From Candidatus Krumholzibacteriota bacterium (GTDB lineage Bacteria; Krumholzibacteriota; Krumholzibacteriia; LZORAL124-64-63), in assembly GCA_022711765.1 (NCBI GenBank), contig JAKLEB010000004.1:1-59988 (forward strand): a stretch of 59,988 nucleotides of DNA. The letters are read 5' to 3'. The position numbers and the translations under genes were made by a program. The notes beneath the pieces are model-generated. The model worked only from the letters and a program-made list of their open reading frames with translations, did not search any database and was not told the origin of the DNA. The number at the start of each line of letters is the position of its first letter. The stretch's first letter is position 1. Positions 47,698-55,703 of the stretch are shown here, one piece after another.

Positions 47698-48330
47698 ATG
47701 CGCGAGGCGATCCGGCTGCTGGCGGTCGCGGCGCTGTGGTCGTTCGCGGGTTGCGGCGGCGGCCGAGACGCGGTCCCCGGCGCGAGCGACAGCAGCCAGG
47801 CGGCGCGGTCCGCGCCGGACACGGCCGCGGTCGCCAGCGCGCGCGCCCTCGCCGACACGGCCCTCGTGCGGATCCACGGGGACGCGGGGTTTCGCGTCTG
47901 CTGGCCGCCCGCCTTCGGCGAGGTCCACGAGCAGGTCTCGAACGGCCCGACCCGCCGGGCCGAGCGCGAGTACATCTACACCTGCGACGTCGACGGCATC
48001 TTCGGCGCGGGAGCGAGCATCCGCTGCATGAAGCGGGCGCACGACCGGGACGGTCAGGCCGCCCATCCCCTCCTGGTGACCGAGCTCATCAAGGCTCAGC
48101 TCGAGAGGTTCAGCGTGGTCGTCGAACGCCAGCGCGCGCTCGACAGCGGCGCCATCCAGGGCGTGGACGTGCAGGCCGGCGATCTGCACGGACCCGGCGA
48201 GCTGTGGATCCGCGGTCTGCTCGCGGGCACCGACATCTACCTGCTCATGGCCTGGAAGGCCGGCGGCGGACTGTACGACGACCCCGAGATCGCGAATTTC
48301 TTCGCGTCGTTCCGGCTCGAGACCAGGTGA
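47698..48330 (+). CDS. Lipoprotein of unknown function
   Basis: 210 residues. I prefer ATG 47698 to GTG 47692 because GGGGAAGG stands seven bases before the ATG. Signal peptide with lipobox FAGC (Cys17), a flexible Ser/Ala/Asp linker (about 20-55), then a mixed alpha-beta domain (FRVCWPPAFGEVHEQV, FSVVVERQRALD, IYLLMAWKAGG, FFASFRLE) similar in feel to PsbP/DUF1795-like periplasmic domains. No catalytic motif. Likely co-transcribed with pepF. Confidence 0.75.
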   Translation: MREAIRLLAVAALWSFAGCGGGRDAVPGASDSSQAARSAPDTAAVASARALADTALVRIHGDAGFRVCWPPAFGEVHEQVSNGPTRRAEREYIYTCDVDGIFGAGASIRCMKRAHDRDGQAAHPLLVTELIKAQLERFSVVVERQRALDSGAIQGVDVQAGDLHGPGELWIRGLLAGTDIYLLMAWKAGGGLYDDPEIANFFASFRLETR

Positions 48331-48731
48331 GCGGTCCGGCGTCCGACTCGCGCGCTTCCGGATTTTTTCCGCTGATCCCGTGTGATTCCGCTACCCCCCT
48401 CGCGTTCTAATTCTCGTCTGCCGTCCTGGCAGCCCAGCTTCCCAAGCGCGAAGGGTGGACCGATCGGTGCAGCCCCCCTGCCAACCGTCTGCTCTTCGCG
48501 CTTCTCTCTACTTCTGTCGCACTCCGTAGCCGATGATCATAAGGCACTGGATATTATTTACCGGCATTTTTATGTCGTGTTAACCGTTGATATTTGATGT
48601 ATATAACTACTGCCCACGGCATACCGTATACGGAACATCGTTCGCGGCGCTCGGGAACCCCCTCCCAAAAACCATGAAGGCATGCTATCCTCCGTGCGCA
48701 TGACGCGCCCAATCGCAAGGACCGGTCCGAC
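48331..48731. other. 401-base gap with AT-rich stretch, no gene
   Basis: Between the lipoprotein and the next secreted protein. The first part is C+T-rich; 48535-48610 is strongly AT-rich for this genome and contains TTGATATTTGATG and TATATAAC, likely part of a promoter for the gene at 48732, but the hexamer spacing is not standard. No small ORF with a ribosome site seen. Confidence 0.5.
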
Positions 48732-49670
48732 ATGACACGACGCTACCTGCTGGTCGCCACCGCCGCCCTCGCCATCGTGGCGGGGACGGCCGCGGCCCAG
48801 ATCGCGAACCCGGACACGCTCTACGACGGCGGCAGCCTGAGCTTCGACTACGTGCAGACGCCGATCCCCCTCTACAGCGGTTCCTTCGCCGCCGAGGGCG
48901 GCGCGCTCGCGCCGGACGGTACGCTCCCGCCCGGCGCCACGCAGGCGGTCGGCGGAGGCTCGGTCGCGACGGAGCTCGACACGGTCGCGACCGCGGTCTA
49001 CGCCGTCGTCGGCAACCCGGATTCGACCTTCGACGGCGCGCTCATCGCGCTCAAGACGATCGGTCCGCTCGTGCCCGGCTCCTATCCGGTGGACGCCGCC
49101 GGCGGCACCGCGGTCTTCGGCTTCATCGACGACGCGACGGAGCTCGCGCTGCCGGACTCGCTCGACCAGGCGACGATCCGGCGGTGGCTCGAGACCATGA
49201 CCGCCGCGCACAAGCAGATCAGCATCTCGGGCAGCATCCAGATTCTCGCCGTGAACGCGGATACGCTGCGCGGGACCTTCAGCGGCCTGACGGCCGACTT
49301 CGACGGCAGCTTCTTCCTCGTCAACGTCAATCTCGGCCAGTTCGCGCTGTCCGGCGCCGACCCGGCGGTGGGCGTCGCCGGCACGCCCGCCGCGGCGACG
49401 CCGCGGCTCAGCGCCTGGCCGAATCCCTTCAACCCCCGCGCCAGCGTCGCCTTCACGCTGCCGCGGGCCGAGACGGTCGTCGCGACCGTCTTCGATCCGG
49501 CCGGCCGCCGCGTGCGCACCCTGCACGACGGCCGGCTCGAGCAGGGGGAGCAGCGCCTGCAGTGGGACGGCCGCGACCAGGCCGGAAACCGCGTCCCGGC
49601 CGGGGTTTACCTGGTGCGGGCGCGCGGCGAACGCTGGCAGGGCAGTGTCAAGGTGGTGCTCGCGCCCTGA
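48732..49670 (+). CDS. Secreted protein with FlgD-like C-terminal sorting module
   Basis: 312 residues from ATG 48732. Signal peptide MTRRYLLVATAALAIVAGTAAAQ. The mature region (25-215) is beta-rich with no named domain. From about 222 the FlgD-like module begins: AWPNPFNPRASVAFTL, FDPAGRRVRTLHDG, QWDGRDQAGNRV and PAGVYLVRARG, ending in VKVVLAP. The same module ends the proteins at 4222-6363 and 37996-41241, so all three probably leave the cell by the same route (type IX-like by analogy). Confidence 0.85.
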   Translation: MTRRYLLVATAALAIVAGTAAAQIANPDTLYDGGSLSFDYVQTPIPLYSGSFAAEGGALAPDGTLPPGATQAVGGGSVATELDTVATAVYAVVGNPDSTFDGALIALKTIGPLVPGSYPVDAAGGTAVFGFIDDATELALPDSLDQATIRRWLETMTAAHKQISISGSIQILAVNADTLRGTFSGLTADFDGSFFLVNVNLGQFALSGADPAVGVAGTPAAATPRLSAWPNPFNPRASVAFTLPRAETVVATVFDPAGRRVRTLHDGRLEQGEQRLQWDGRDQAGNRVPAGVYLVRARGERWQGSVKVVLAP

Positions 49671-49693
49671 GTCACCGTCCCGGTGACCTCGCA

Positions 49694-49730
49694 GGCGGCG
49701 GCGGTCCGCACGGGCCGCCGCCGCCGTTTG
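49694..49730 (+). terminator. GC-rich hairpin between secreted protein and S9 peptidase
   Basis: An 11-bp stem (49694-49704 with 49715-49725) and 10-base loop followed by GTTTG; 24 bases past the stop at 49670. Weak T-run, so terminator activity is probable but not certain. Confidence 0.5.
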
Positions 49731-49811
49731 TCGACAACCTTTGGACGCGCAGGTCCGTAGAATCGGGATCTGGAGTTCCCGATCCGCGTGCCCTGGCAAG
49801 GAGACCGTGTC

Positions 49812-51878
49812 ATGAAGCGTGTTTTGCTGCTACTCTTGGGGACCGTGTCGCTCGCCGCCCTGACCGTGTCCGGCGGCTGCGGCGGCCAGACGGAGAACGT
49901 GGCGCAGGAGGTTGCCCAGTCCATGCCGCCGTTGCTCGACCGCGAACTCTTCTTCGGCGATCCCGAGGTCTCGGGAGCCCAGCTGTCGCCGGACGGCGAG
50001 TGGATGACCTTCCTGAAGCCCTACGTGGGCGCCCGCAACATCTGGATCAAGCGGGCCGACGAGCCGTTCGCGAACGCGCGCCCGGTGACCGCCGACAAGC
50101 GGCCGGTGCCCGGCTACTTCTGGAGCCGCGACAGCAAGTACATCCTGTACGTGCAGGACAAGAACGGCGACGAGAACTACCACGTCTGGGCCGTCAACCC
50201 CGGCGAACCCGTGGTCGCCGAGACCAACGTGCCGCCCGCGCGCGACCTCACGCCCGTCGACGGCGTCCGCGCCAGCATCTACTCGGTGCCCAAGAACGAC
50301 CCCGACGTGATGATCGTGGGCCTCAACGACCGCGACCCCAGCTACCACGACGTCTACCGGGTGCAGATCTCGACCGGCGAGCGCACCCTCGTGCGCGAGA
50401 ACACCGACCAGATCGCGGGCTGGGACTTCGACCACGAGGGCAGGCTGCGCCTGGCGATGCGGACCCTGCCCGGCGGCGGCACCGAGCTGTTGCGGGTCGA
50501 TCTGCAAGGCCTGACGCGGCTCGCGACGTCGACCTACGAGGAGGAGCTGAACACCGTCAACTTCCACCGCGACGGCCGCCACGTCTACGTGGAGACCAAC
50601 GTGGGCGACGTCGACCTCGCGCAGCTCATGCTCATGGACATCGAGACCGGCGTCATGCAATTCGTCGAGGGAGATCCCAACGGCGAGGTCGACTTCGGAG
50701 GCGCGACGTTCCATCCGGACACCGAGGAGCTGCTGGCGACGTTCTACCTCGGCGACCGTGTCCGCGTCTACCCGAAGACCGAGTTCGCCACCAGCCTGTG
50801 GGAGAGCCTCGAGAAGGCGCTGCCCGAGGGCGAGATCAGCCTCACCAGCACGACGCGCGACCTGAGCAAGCTGCTCGTCGCCGTGTCGAGCGACGTCGAC
50901 CCGGGCACGGTCTACCTGTTCGACACCGCGACCGGCCAGGCCACCATGCAGTACCGGTCGCGCCCCGACCTGCCGAGCGAGCACCTGGCGCCGATGAAGC
51001 CCGTGCACTACGCGGCCCGCGACGGCATGACGATCCACGGCTACCTGACCTTGCCCAGGGGCAAACCGGACAAGAACCTGCCCGTCGTCATGTACATCCA
51101 CGGCGGCCCGTGGGCCCGCGACTCCTGGGGCTACGAGCCGTACTGCCAGTTCCTCGCCAATCGCGGCTACGCCGTCATGCAGGTCAACTACCGCAGCTCC
51201 ACGGGCTACGGGAAGCGGTACCTGAACGCCGGCAACCGCGAGTGGGGCATCGGCGCCATGCAGCACGACGTGACCGACGCCGTGGAATGGCTCAAGCGCG
51301 AGGGCGTCGCCGACCCGGCCAAGGTCGCCATCTTCGGCGGCTCGTACGGCGGCTACTGCACGCTCGCGGGCGTGACCTTCACGCCGGACCTCTACGCCTG
51401 CGGCATCCCCTACGTGGGTCCCTCGAACCTGATCACCCTGATCGAGAGCTTCCCCGAGTACTGGAAGCCGTTCCTCGAGGGCTCGTGGTACAAGCGCGTC
51501 GGCGACCCCGCCGTGGAGGCCGATCGCGAGGACCTGATCGCCCGGTCGCCGCTCTTCAAGTGCGACCAGATCAAGTGTCCGCTGCTCGTCGTGCACGGCG
51601 CCAACGACCCGCGCGTCAAGCAGAACGAGAGCGACCAGATCGTGGCGGCGCTGCGCGACAAGGGCAAGGCGGTGTCCTACCTCGTCGCGCCCGACGAGGG
51701 CCACGGCTTCCGCGCGCCGAACAACCGCAAGGCGCTCGCGGTCGCCATGGAGAAGTTCCTGAGCGAGCAGCTCGGCGGCCGCTACCAGGAGGACGTGAAC
51801 CCCGAGACCCAGCAGCGCCTCGACGAGATCACGGTCGACGTGAGCACGGTCGGGGTGAAGGCGCCCGGGGAATCGTAG
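49812..51878 (+). CDS. S9-family prolyl oligopeptidase-like lipoprotein
   Basis: 688 residues. ATG 49812 (AAGGAGA upstream) gives a signal peptide with lipobox VSGGC (Cys24). Residues 45-420 are a seven-bladed-propeller domain with repeats such as [15 protein letters not shown] and [14 protein letters not shown]. The hydrolase domain (about 425-660) has the oxyanion strand [13 protein letters not shown], nucleophile GGSYGGY (Ser511), Asp in VHGANDPRV and His in PDEGHGF. It is a dipeptidyl- or acylaminoacyl-peptidase type enzyme anchored in the envelope, trimming peptides outside the cytoplasm. Single gene. Confidence 0.92.
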   Translation: MKRVLLLLLGTVSLAALTVSGGCGGQTENVAQEVAQSMPPLLDRELFFGDPEVSGAQLSPDGEWMTFLKPYVGARNIWIKRADEPFANARPVTADKRPVPGYFWSRDSKYILYVQDKNGDENYHVWAVNPGEPVVAETNVPPARDLTPVDGVRASIYSVPKNDPDVMIVGLNDRDPSYHDVYRVQISTGERTLVRENTDQIAGWDFDHEGRLRLAMRTLPGGGTELLRVDLQGLTRLATSTYEEELNTVNFHRDGRHVYVETNVGDVDLAQLMLMDIETGVMQFVEGDPNGEVDFGGATFHPDTEELLATFYLGDRVRVYPKTEFATSLWESLEKALPEGEISLTSTTRDLSKLLVAVSSDVDPGTVYLFDTATGQATMQYRSRPDLPSEHLAPMKPVHYAARDGMTIHGYLTLPRGKPDKNLPVVMYIHGGPWARDSWGYEPYCQFLANRGYAVMQVNYRSSTGYGKRYLNAGNREWGIGAMQHDVTDAVEWLKREGVADPAKVAIFGGSYGGYCTLAGVTFTPDLYACGIPYVGPSNLITLIESFPEYWKPFLEGSWYKRVGDPAVEADREDLIARSPLFKCDQIKCPLLVVHGANDPRVKQNESDQIVAALRDKGKAVSYLVAPDEGHGFRAPNNRKALAVAMEKFLSEQLGGRYQEDVNPETQQRLDEITVDVSTVGVKAPGES

Positions 51879-52023
51879 GCTCCGCGATCCTGGCCGGGCG
51901 GGGCCTCGCAGACCGGGGGCCCCGCTCGGCGCCGTCGCAGCGGGCACGGACGATGCGAGCCCGCGCAGGCCGCCCGGCCGTTCGCCGACCCGTCGCGCGT
52001 CCCTCCCGGTCAGGACGCCCCGC

Positions 52024-52980
52024 ATGTCCCGCCTCCTCGACCGCGTCCGCCAGGCGATCCGCGTCCGACACTACAGCCCGAAGACGGAGCAGGCGTACGT
52101 GAGCTGGGTCCGCCGCTACGTGCGGTTCCACGGGACGCGCCACCCGGACGAGATGGGCGCCGAGGAGGTGAAAATCTACCTCAACCACCTGGCCGACGCG
52201 CGCAAGGTCAGCGCCTCGACCCAGAACCAGGCGCTCAGCGCGCTCCTGTTCCTCTACCGCGAGGTGCTGGGCCGCGACCTGCCCTGGCTCGACGACCTCA
52301 CGCGCGCCAAGCGGCCGGCGCGAGTGCCGGTCGTGCTCACGGTCGCCGAGACTCAGGCGCTGCTCGAACGCCTGCGCGGCGTGCCGTGGCTCGTGGCATC
52401 GCTGCTCTACGGCGGCGGGCTGCGGCTGATGGAGGCGCTGCGCCTGCGGATCCAGGACGTGGACCTCGACCGCCGCGAGATCATCGTGCGCCGCGGCAAG
52501 GGCCAGAAGGACCGCCGCACGGTGCTGCCGGCCCGCGTGCGGCGGCCGCTCGTCGCGCACCTCGAGCGTGTGCAGGCGCAGCACCAGCGGGACCTCGCGC
52601 TCGGCGCCGGCCACGTCGCCCTGCCCGACGCGCTCGCGGAGAAATTCCCGGACGCCTCGCGCGAGTGGCGCTGGCAGTGGGTGTTCCCGGCGAGCAACCG
52701 GTACCGCGACCGCGAGACCGGCCAGATCCGCCGCCATCACTTCCACGAGTCGGCGGTGCAGCGGGCCGTCAAAGAGGCTGCGCGCGACGCGGGTCTCGTC
52801 AAGCGCGCCACGTGCCACACGCTGCGCCACGCGTTCGCGACCCACCTGCTCGAGGCCGGCTACGACATCCGCACGATCCAGGAGCTGCTCGGCCACAGCG
52901 ACGTGACGACGACGATGATCTACACGCACGTGCTGAATCGCGGGGGACGGGGGGTGAAGAGCCCGCTGGACGAACTGTGA
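52024..52980 (+). CDS. intI: Integron integrase (IntI)
   Basis: 318 residues, ATG 52024. Tyrosine recombinase with SAM-like N-terminal domain (about 3-85, RHYSPKTEQAYVSWVRRYVRFH) and catalytic residues Arg134 (GGLRLMEALRLR), Lys near 159-162 (GKGQKDR), His265 and Arg268 (CHTLRHAFATHLLE), His291 (LLGHSDVTTTM) and Tyr300. The extra segment unique to IntI, ALAEKFPDASREWRWQWVFP (about 203-222), is present and separates it from XerC/XerD. It recombines attC (as folded bottom strand) with attI. Unusually it points toward the cassettes; most IntI genes point away. A weak AGGA site precedes the ATG. No LexA-like box was recognised upstream. Confidence 0.95.
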   Translation: MSRLLDRVRQAIRVRHYSPKTEQAYVSWVRRYVRFHGTRHPDEMGAEEVKIYLNHLADARKVSASTQNQALSALLFLYREVLGRDLPWLDDLTRAKRPARVPVVLTVAETQALLERLRGVPWLVASLLYGGGLRLMEALRLRIQDVDLDRREIIVRRGKGQKDRRTVLPARVRRPLVAHLERVQAQHQRDLALGAGHVALPDALAEKFPDASREWRWQWVFPASNRYRDRETGQIRRHHFHESAVQRAVKEAARDAGLVKRATCHTLRHAFATHLLEAGYDIRTIQELLGHSDVTTTMIYTHVLNRGGRGVKSPLDEL

Positions 52981-52999
52981 GTCGACGCCCTGTCGCGCC

Positions 53000-53299
53000 T
53001 CAAGGCGGATCGGGGACGCCATGGTCCGGAAGCTGTGCGCAGTGCCAGACCGCGATGATCCAGACCGTCTCGCCGACGACGCGGTAGAAGAACCGATAGG
53101 ATCCCACGATCACCTCGCGATGAGGGAGATCGGGGAACTCGGGAACGATCCGTCCCGAGGCCGGAAACGTCTCGAGACGGCGCAGTGCCTCTTCCGCGCG
53201 ATCGCGGAACCGTCGCGCCGCGTCCGGACGATCGCGACGGATGTGCGCGAGCGCGGCGAGGAACTGCGCGCGGGCCGACGGCGAGAAGACCACCGTCAC
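53000..53299 (-). CDS. RelE/ParE-family toxin
   Basis: 99 residues. GTG 53299 shares GTGA with the antitoxin stop, the usual coupled order antitoxin then toxin. The fold pattern fits ParE/RelE: VVFSPSARAQFLAALAHIRRD (strand then two-helix hairpin), ARRFRDRAEEALRRLETFP, REVIVGSYRFFYRVV and VWIIAVWH near the C-terminus, with conserved Arg and aromatic residues. ParE members poison gyrase, RelE members cut mRNA; the Y-R-F-F-Y strand suits either. Located between intI and the cassette array, on the opposite strand to both. Confidence 0.88.
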   Translation of the reverse strand: MTVVFSPSARAQFLAALAHIRRDRPDAARRFRDRAEEALRRLETFPASGRIVPEFPDLPHREVIVGSYRFFYRVVGETVWIIAVWHCAQLPDHGVPDPP

Positions 53300-53574
53300 G
53301 ACTCGTCGTTCCTCAGGAGCGTATCCGCCTCGCGCAACACGTCGACGAGCGAGGATCCGGCGCCCTCGGCGATCTCCTTCTCGCCGGTCGCGAGGAGATG
53401 CAGCAGCTCGCGCTCGCGCTCCGATTGCTCGTAGGCCTCGATGCTCTGGATCACAGCGATCGCACGGCCGCGCTGGGTCACCACCAGGGGATCGTCGGAA
53501 CCGCGCAGCTTGTTGAGAACGGCGGCCGCGTCCTGCCGCAGGTCCGTGACGGGTATGATCATGGGGATCCTCAT
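53296..53574 (-). CDS. Phd/YefM-family antitoxin
   Basis: 92 residues, ATG 53574 with GGAGG nine bases upstream. N-terminal Phd fold IPVTDLRQDAAAVLNKLRG then DPLVVTQRGRAIAVIQSIEAYE, the signature V-T-x-x-G-x-x-x-A-V-I/L of this family; acidic disordered C-terminus (about 60-92) to wrap the toxin. DNA-binding N-terminus should bind the dyad at 53592-53609 over its own promoter. Confidence 0.9.
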   Translation of the reverse strand: MRIPMIIPVTDLRQDAAAVLNKLRGSDDPLVVTQRGRAIAVIQSIEAYEQSERERELLHLLATGEKEIAEGAGSSLVDVLREADTLLRNDES

Positions 53575-53591
53575 GATTCGGCACCTCCAAA

Positions 53592-53630
53592 CGTACGTTC
53601 TATTGTACGACTAGAGATGTCGTTAATCAA
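53592..53630 (-). promoter_or_regulatory. Toxin-antitoxin promoter with autoregulatory dyad
   Basis: Minus-strand promoter with TTGATT (complement of 53625-53630) and TACAAT (complement of 53602-53607), spacer exactly 17. A dyad CGTAC-N8-GTACG at 53592-53609 covers the -10, placed where a Phd-type antitoxin would repress. Transcription start predicted near 53595, a leader of roughly 20 bases. Confidence 0.72.
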
Positions 53631-53796
53631 CATGTTCGTTGACGGCGTCCCGGCGATCCAGGGCCAGCGCGACGCCGGGGCCGGAGGGTGGGGCGCAACC
53701 GGCCGTCGGCCACGACCCGTGACCGCTGCGCGTCTCGTCGCCAGGCCCATGCCCATCGAGACCGGAACGCAAACGACCATGTGTGGCGTCGTATGA

Positions 53797-53826
53797 TTGC
53801 AATCGGGTATTCGGTGGAGGTATACT
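53797..53826 (+). promoter_or_regulatory. Candidate cassette promoter Pc
   Basis: TTGCAA (53797-53802) and TATACT (53821-53826), spacer 18, pointing into the array; predicted start near 53833, about 115 bases before the first cassette junction. The only strong plus-strand promoter-like element between the toxin-antitoxin pair and the cassettes. In other integrons Pc sits in intI or attI; here it would be in the platform region downstream of intI. Confidence 0.6.
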
Positions 53827-53939
53827 CCCCAGCGGGAGGATTCTCCGCGCAGCGACGGATCGACGCAGTCTGACTTCATCGAGCGTCACCTGAACCGTTC
53901 CGGGTCGCCACCGCCTATCCTCCCATTTGGGCAACCAGA

Positions 53940-53956
53940 AATGTTGTTAGCAATAC
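53940..53956 (+). other. Candidate attI/first-cassette junction
   Basis: GTTGTTAGCA here contains a GTTA core like the 3' ends of all six attC sites (GTTATCC, GTTATGT, GTTAGAT and so on), and lies just before the first cassette gene, whose frame is closed by this TAG. The crossover would be after the G at 53947. The attI footprint (about 60 bases to the left) has no recognisable family consensus, so only the junction is suggested. Confidence 0.5.
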
Positions 53957-53968
53957 GAAAGGTCACGT

Positions 53969-54844
53969 TTGAAGCCGAGGGATTCCATATTCGGCAGCAG
54001 TATAGAGCGCAGGTGTTATGGAAAGCTCCAAGACACCTGGGGCGACAAGTATGCTGTGTATCATAACCAGCCGTTTTTGAGCATCTTTCAGGATCGTGAG
54101 GCCGTGACGGCGGACGAGTTCGATTTCTTGAAGAAGACGAGTGTGGACTTCGTCATTTGCAGCAAGGATGGCCGTCCCTTAGTCTGCATCGAGTTTGACG
54201 GTATGCAGCATGGGCACAACGTTGGTTCTCTTTACCAACCCGGAATGGGACAGCGCGACCGCGACCGCCGCAGGCGCGGGCTTGAGTTGAAACTGCGAAT
54301 CGCCCACGAGGCGAATTTTCCATTCTTTGTATTGAGCGGCGAACATTTTAAGGGATTCTCCGACGGGGTTCGGTTGTCGTTAGTCGATGCGATCATTGGA
54401 GAGATATTCGCGTCACAGGAGGTAGGGGACAAGTTCAGGAATGGCTTTAATCCAAACGAGTATGGACTAACCGAAGAGGAATTCAACGCGCTGCCATTTC
54501 TAGAACAAAGAGACATGATAGAAGATTGGGCTATCGGAGTTGAAGTGGTCGCTGATTTTACACACAATCCGATCTTCAAGAAGGTCGCGGAACTCGAGGA
54601 AATTGTCGGGTTGCAGTCGCATTCACAGATGTATACGAGCCATCCAGATTTTCCGTCCGACACATGGTCCCTAGTCGATTGCAGTGCGACTGACAAGCAT
54701 GGCAGACAGGCTCGCACAAGGGTGTGTATCCCAAACTTCAAAACGCCGGGTTGCGTTTTCACGGTCCATATTGCAAACGAAATCGGGTTGCTTGTGTGTT
54801 TGGAGCAGTTGAGGTGTCAGGGCAATACGAATCAGGGACAGTAA
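53969..54844 (+). CDS. Cassette 1: DUF2726-type, PD-(D/E)XK nuclease-like protein
   Basis: 291 residues. TTG 53969 with AAGG upstream is the only start that lies inside the cassette and keeps the conserved N-terminus (SSIERRCYGKLQD). The core DEFDFLKKTSVDFVICSK followed by RPLVCIEFDGMQH shows the D-x(n)-E-x-D arrangement of PD-(D/E)XK nucleases as in DUF2726, then KLRIAHEANFPFFVLSG. The C-terminal 120 residues are unique (AIGVEVVADFTHNP, CIPNFKTPGCVF). Could cut DNA or serve as a nuclease-fold binding domain; a defence role is plausible for a cassette but not shown. Composition is much more AT-rich than the chromosome to the left. Confidence 0.72.
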   Translation: MKPRDSIFGSSIERRCYGKLQDTWGDKYAVYHNQPFLSIFQDREAVTADEFDFLKKTSVDFVICSKDGRPLVCIEFDGMQHGHNVGSLYQPGMGQRDRDRRRRGLELKLRIAHEANFPFFVLSGEHFKGFSDGVRLSLVDAIIGEIFASQEVGDKFRNGFNPNEYGLTEEEFNALPFLEQRDMIEDWAIGVEVVADFTHNPIFKKVAELEEIVGLQSHSQMYTSHPDFPSDTWSLVDCSATDKHGRQARTRVCIPNFKTPGCVFTVHIANEIGLLVCLEQLRCQGNTNQGQ

Positions 54845-54869
54845 CGGAATTGAACGTACTGCAAAGGAT

Positions 54870-54968
54870 TGCTAACAGACCGTTGAAGCTGACGGATCGA
54901 CCCTGTCACGGTCCGTGCAGAGCACGGCCCGCGCCAGGGCCGCCCGCAGCTTAACGCTGACGTTAGAC
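54870..54968 (+). repeat. attC site 1
   Basis: R'' at TGCTAAC, R' at GTTAGAC (54962-54968). Inner boxes GAAGCTGAC and CAGCTTAACG can pair with one extrahelical base, and the terminal hairpin is CCGTGC/GCACGG. Belongs to cassette 1. Confidence 0.88.
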
Positions 54969-54991
54969 CAACAGGAAGAGAGCCGTTTCAC

Positions 54992-55537
54992 GTGGATCCG
55001 GAGATCCTAACCGAGCGTCTGTCGCTCTCCCGATTGACTGCGAGCGATGCGCCCGCGATGTACGGATATCGCTGTGATCCGGAAGTGTGTCGATATCAAT
55101 CGTTCGAGCCCGGCTCGCTTGAAGACGTTGAGGCTTTTATAGACGGTCTGCAATCTAACGCTTTCGATGCACCGGGTTCATGGTTCCAGTTCGCGATTCG
55201 CATCAGAGAATCGGGTCTGTTAGTAGGTGATCTAGGAACCCATTTCATGGCGGACGATCCACGGCAAGTCGAAATCGGGTTCACTCTCGCGCCGGCGTAT
55301 TGGGGCCAGGGATTGGCGACTGAGGCCGTTTCTGGCATACTCAGTTACCTCTTCGGGCCGGCTCAAAAGCACCGTGTGTTTGCGTCGGTAGACCCGCGCA
55401 ACGCACCGTCGATTGCTCTGCTTGAGCGCGTCGGAATGCGGAGGGAAGCCCATTTTCGTGAGAGCCTATGGTTCAAGGGGGAGTGGGTTGATGATGTGAT
55501 ATTTGGGGTCTTGAAGTCGGAGTGGAAGGGTGGGTGA
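54992..55537 (+). CDS. Cassette 2: GNAT N-acetyltransferase (RimJ/RimL type)
   Basis: 181 residues, GTG 54992 just after attC1, with AGGAAGAG upstream. Whole-length GNAT: TERLSLSRLTASDAPAMYG, WFQFAIRIRESGLLVGDLG, VEIGFTLAPAYWGQGLATEA (the acetyl-CoA loop Q/R-x-x-G-x-G/A) and VDPRNAPSIALLERVGMRRE. RimJ/RimL-like enzymes acetylate protein N-termini or small amines; several integron cassettes carry such enzymes. Substrate unknown. Confidence 0.92.
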   Translation: MDPEILTERLSLSRLTASDAPAMYGYRCDPEVCRYQSFEPGSLEDVEAFIDGLQSNAFDAPGSWFQFAIRIRESGLLVGDLGTHFMADDPRQVEIGFTLAPAYWGQGLATEAVSGILSYLFGPAQKHRVFASVDPRNAPSIALLERVGMRREAHFRESLWFKGEWVDDVIFGVLKSEWKGG

Positions 55538-55552
55538 AATCGCCGTTGGGCG

Positions 55553-55653
55553 GTCTAACAAGCCATTCAAGCTGACAGTCGGCCCTGTCACGGTTCGTGC
55601 AGAGCCACGAACCGCGCCAGAACCGCCTGCAGCTTAACGCCGGGTCGTTATCC
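55553..55653 (+). repeat. attC site 2
   Basis: R'' GTCTAAC, R' GTTATCC. TTCAAGCTGAC and CAGCTTAACG inner boxes. The terminal hairpin is GGTTCGTG/CACGAACC, different in sequence from the other sites but still fully paired. Confidence 0.92.
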
Positions 55654-55703
55654 AGCCACGGAATCCCCAATCTGTGATAAGATACCGTAGAGGGGGACCT
55701 AGC

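Noticed and set aside
52024..52980. XerC/XerD or phage integrase instead of IntI
   Set aside because: The IntI-specific segment between the Lys and His-x-x-Arg motifs is present, and an attC array follows.
53797..54066. 89-codon frame overlapping the first cassette start
   Set aside because: It would cross the cassette junction, overlaps the DUF2726 frame and has no ribosome site.
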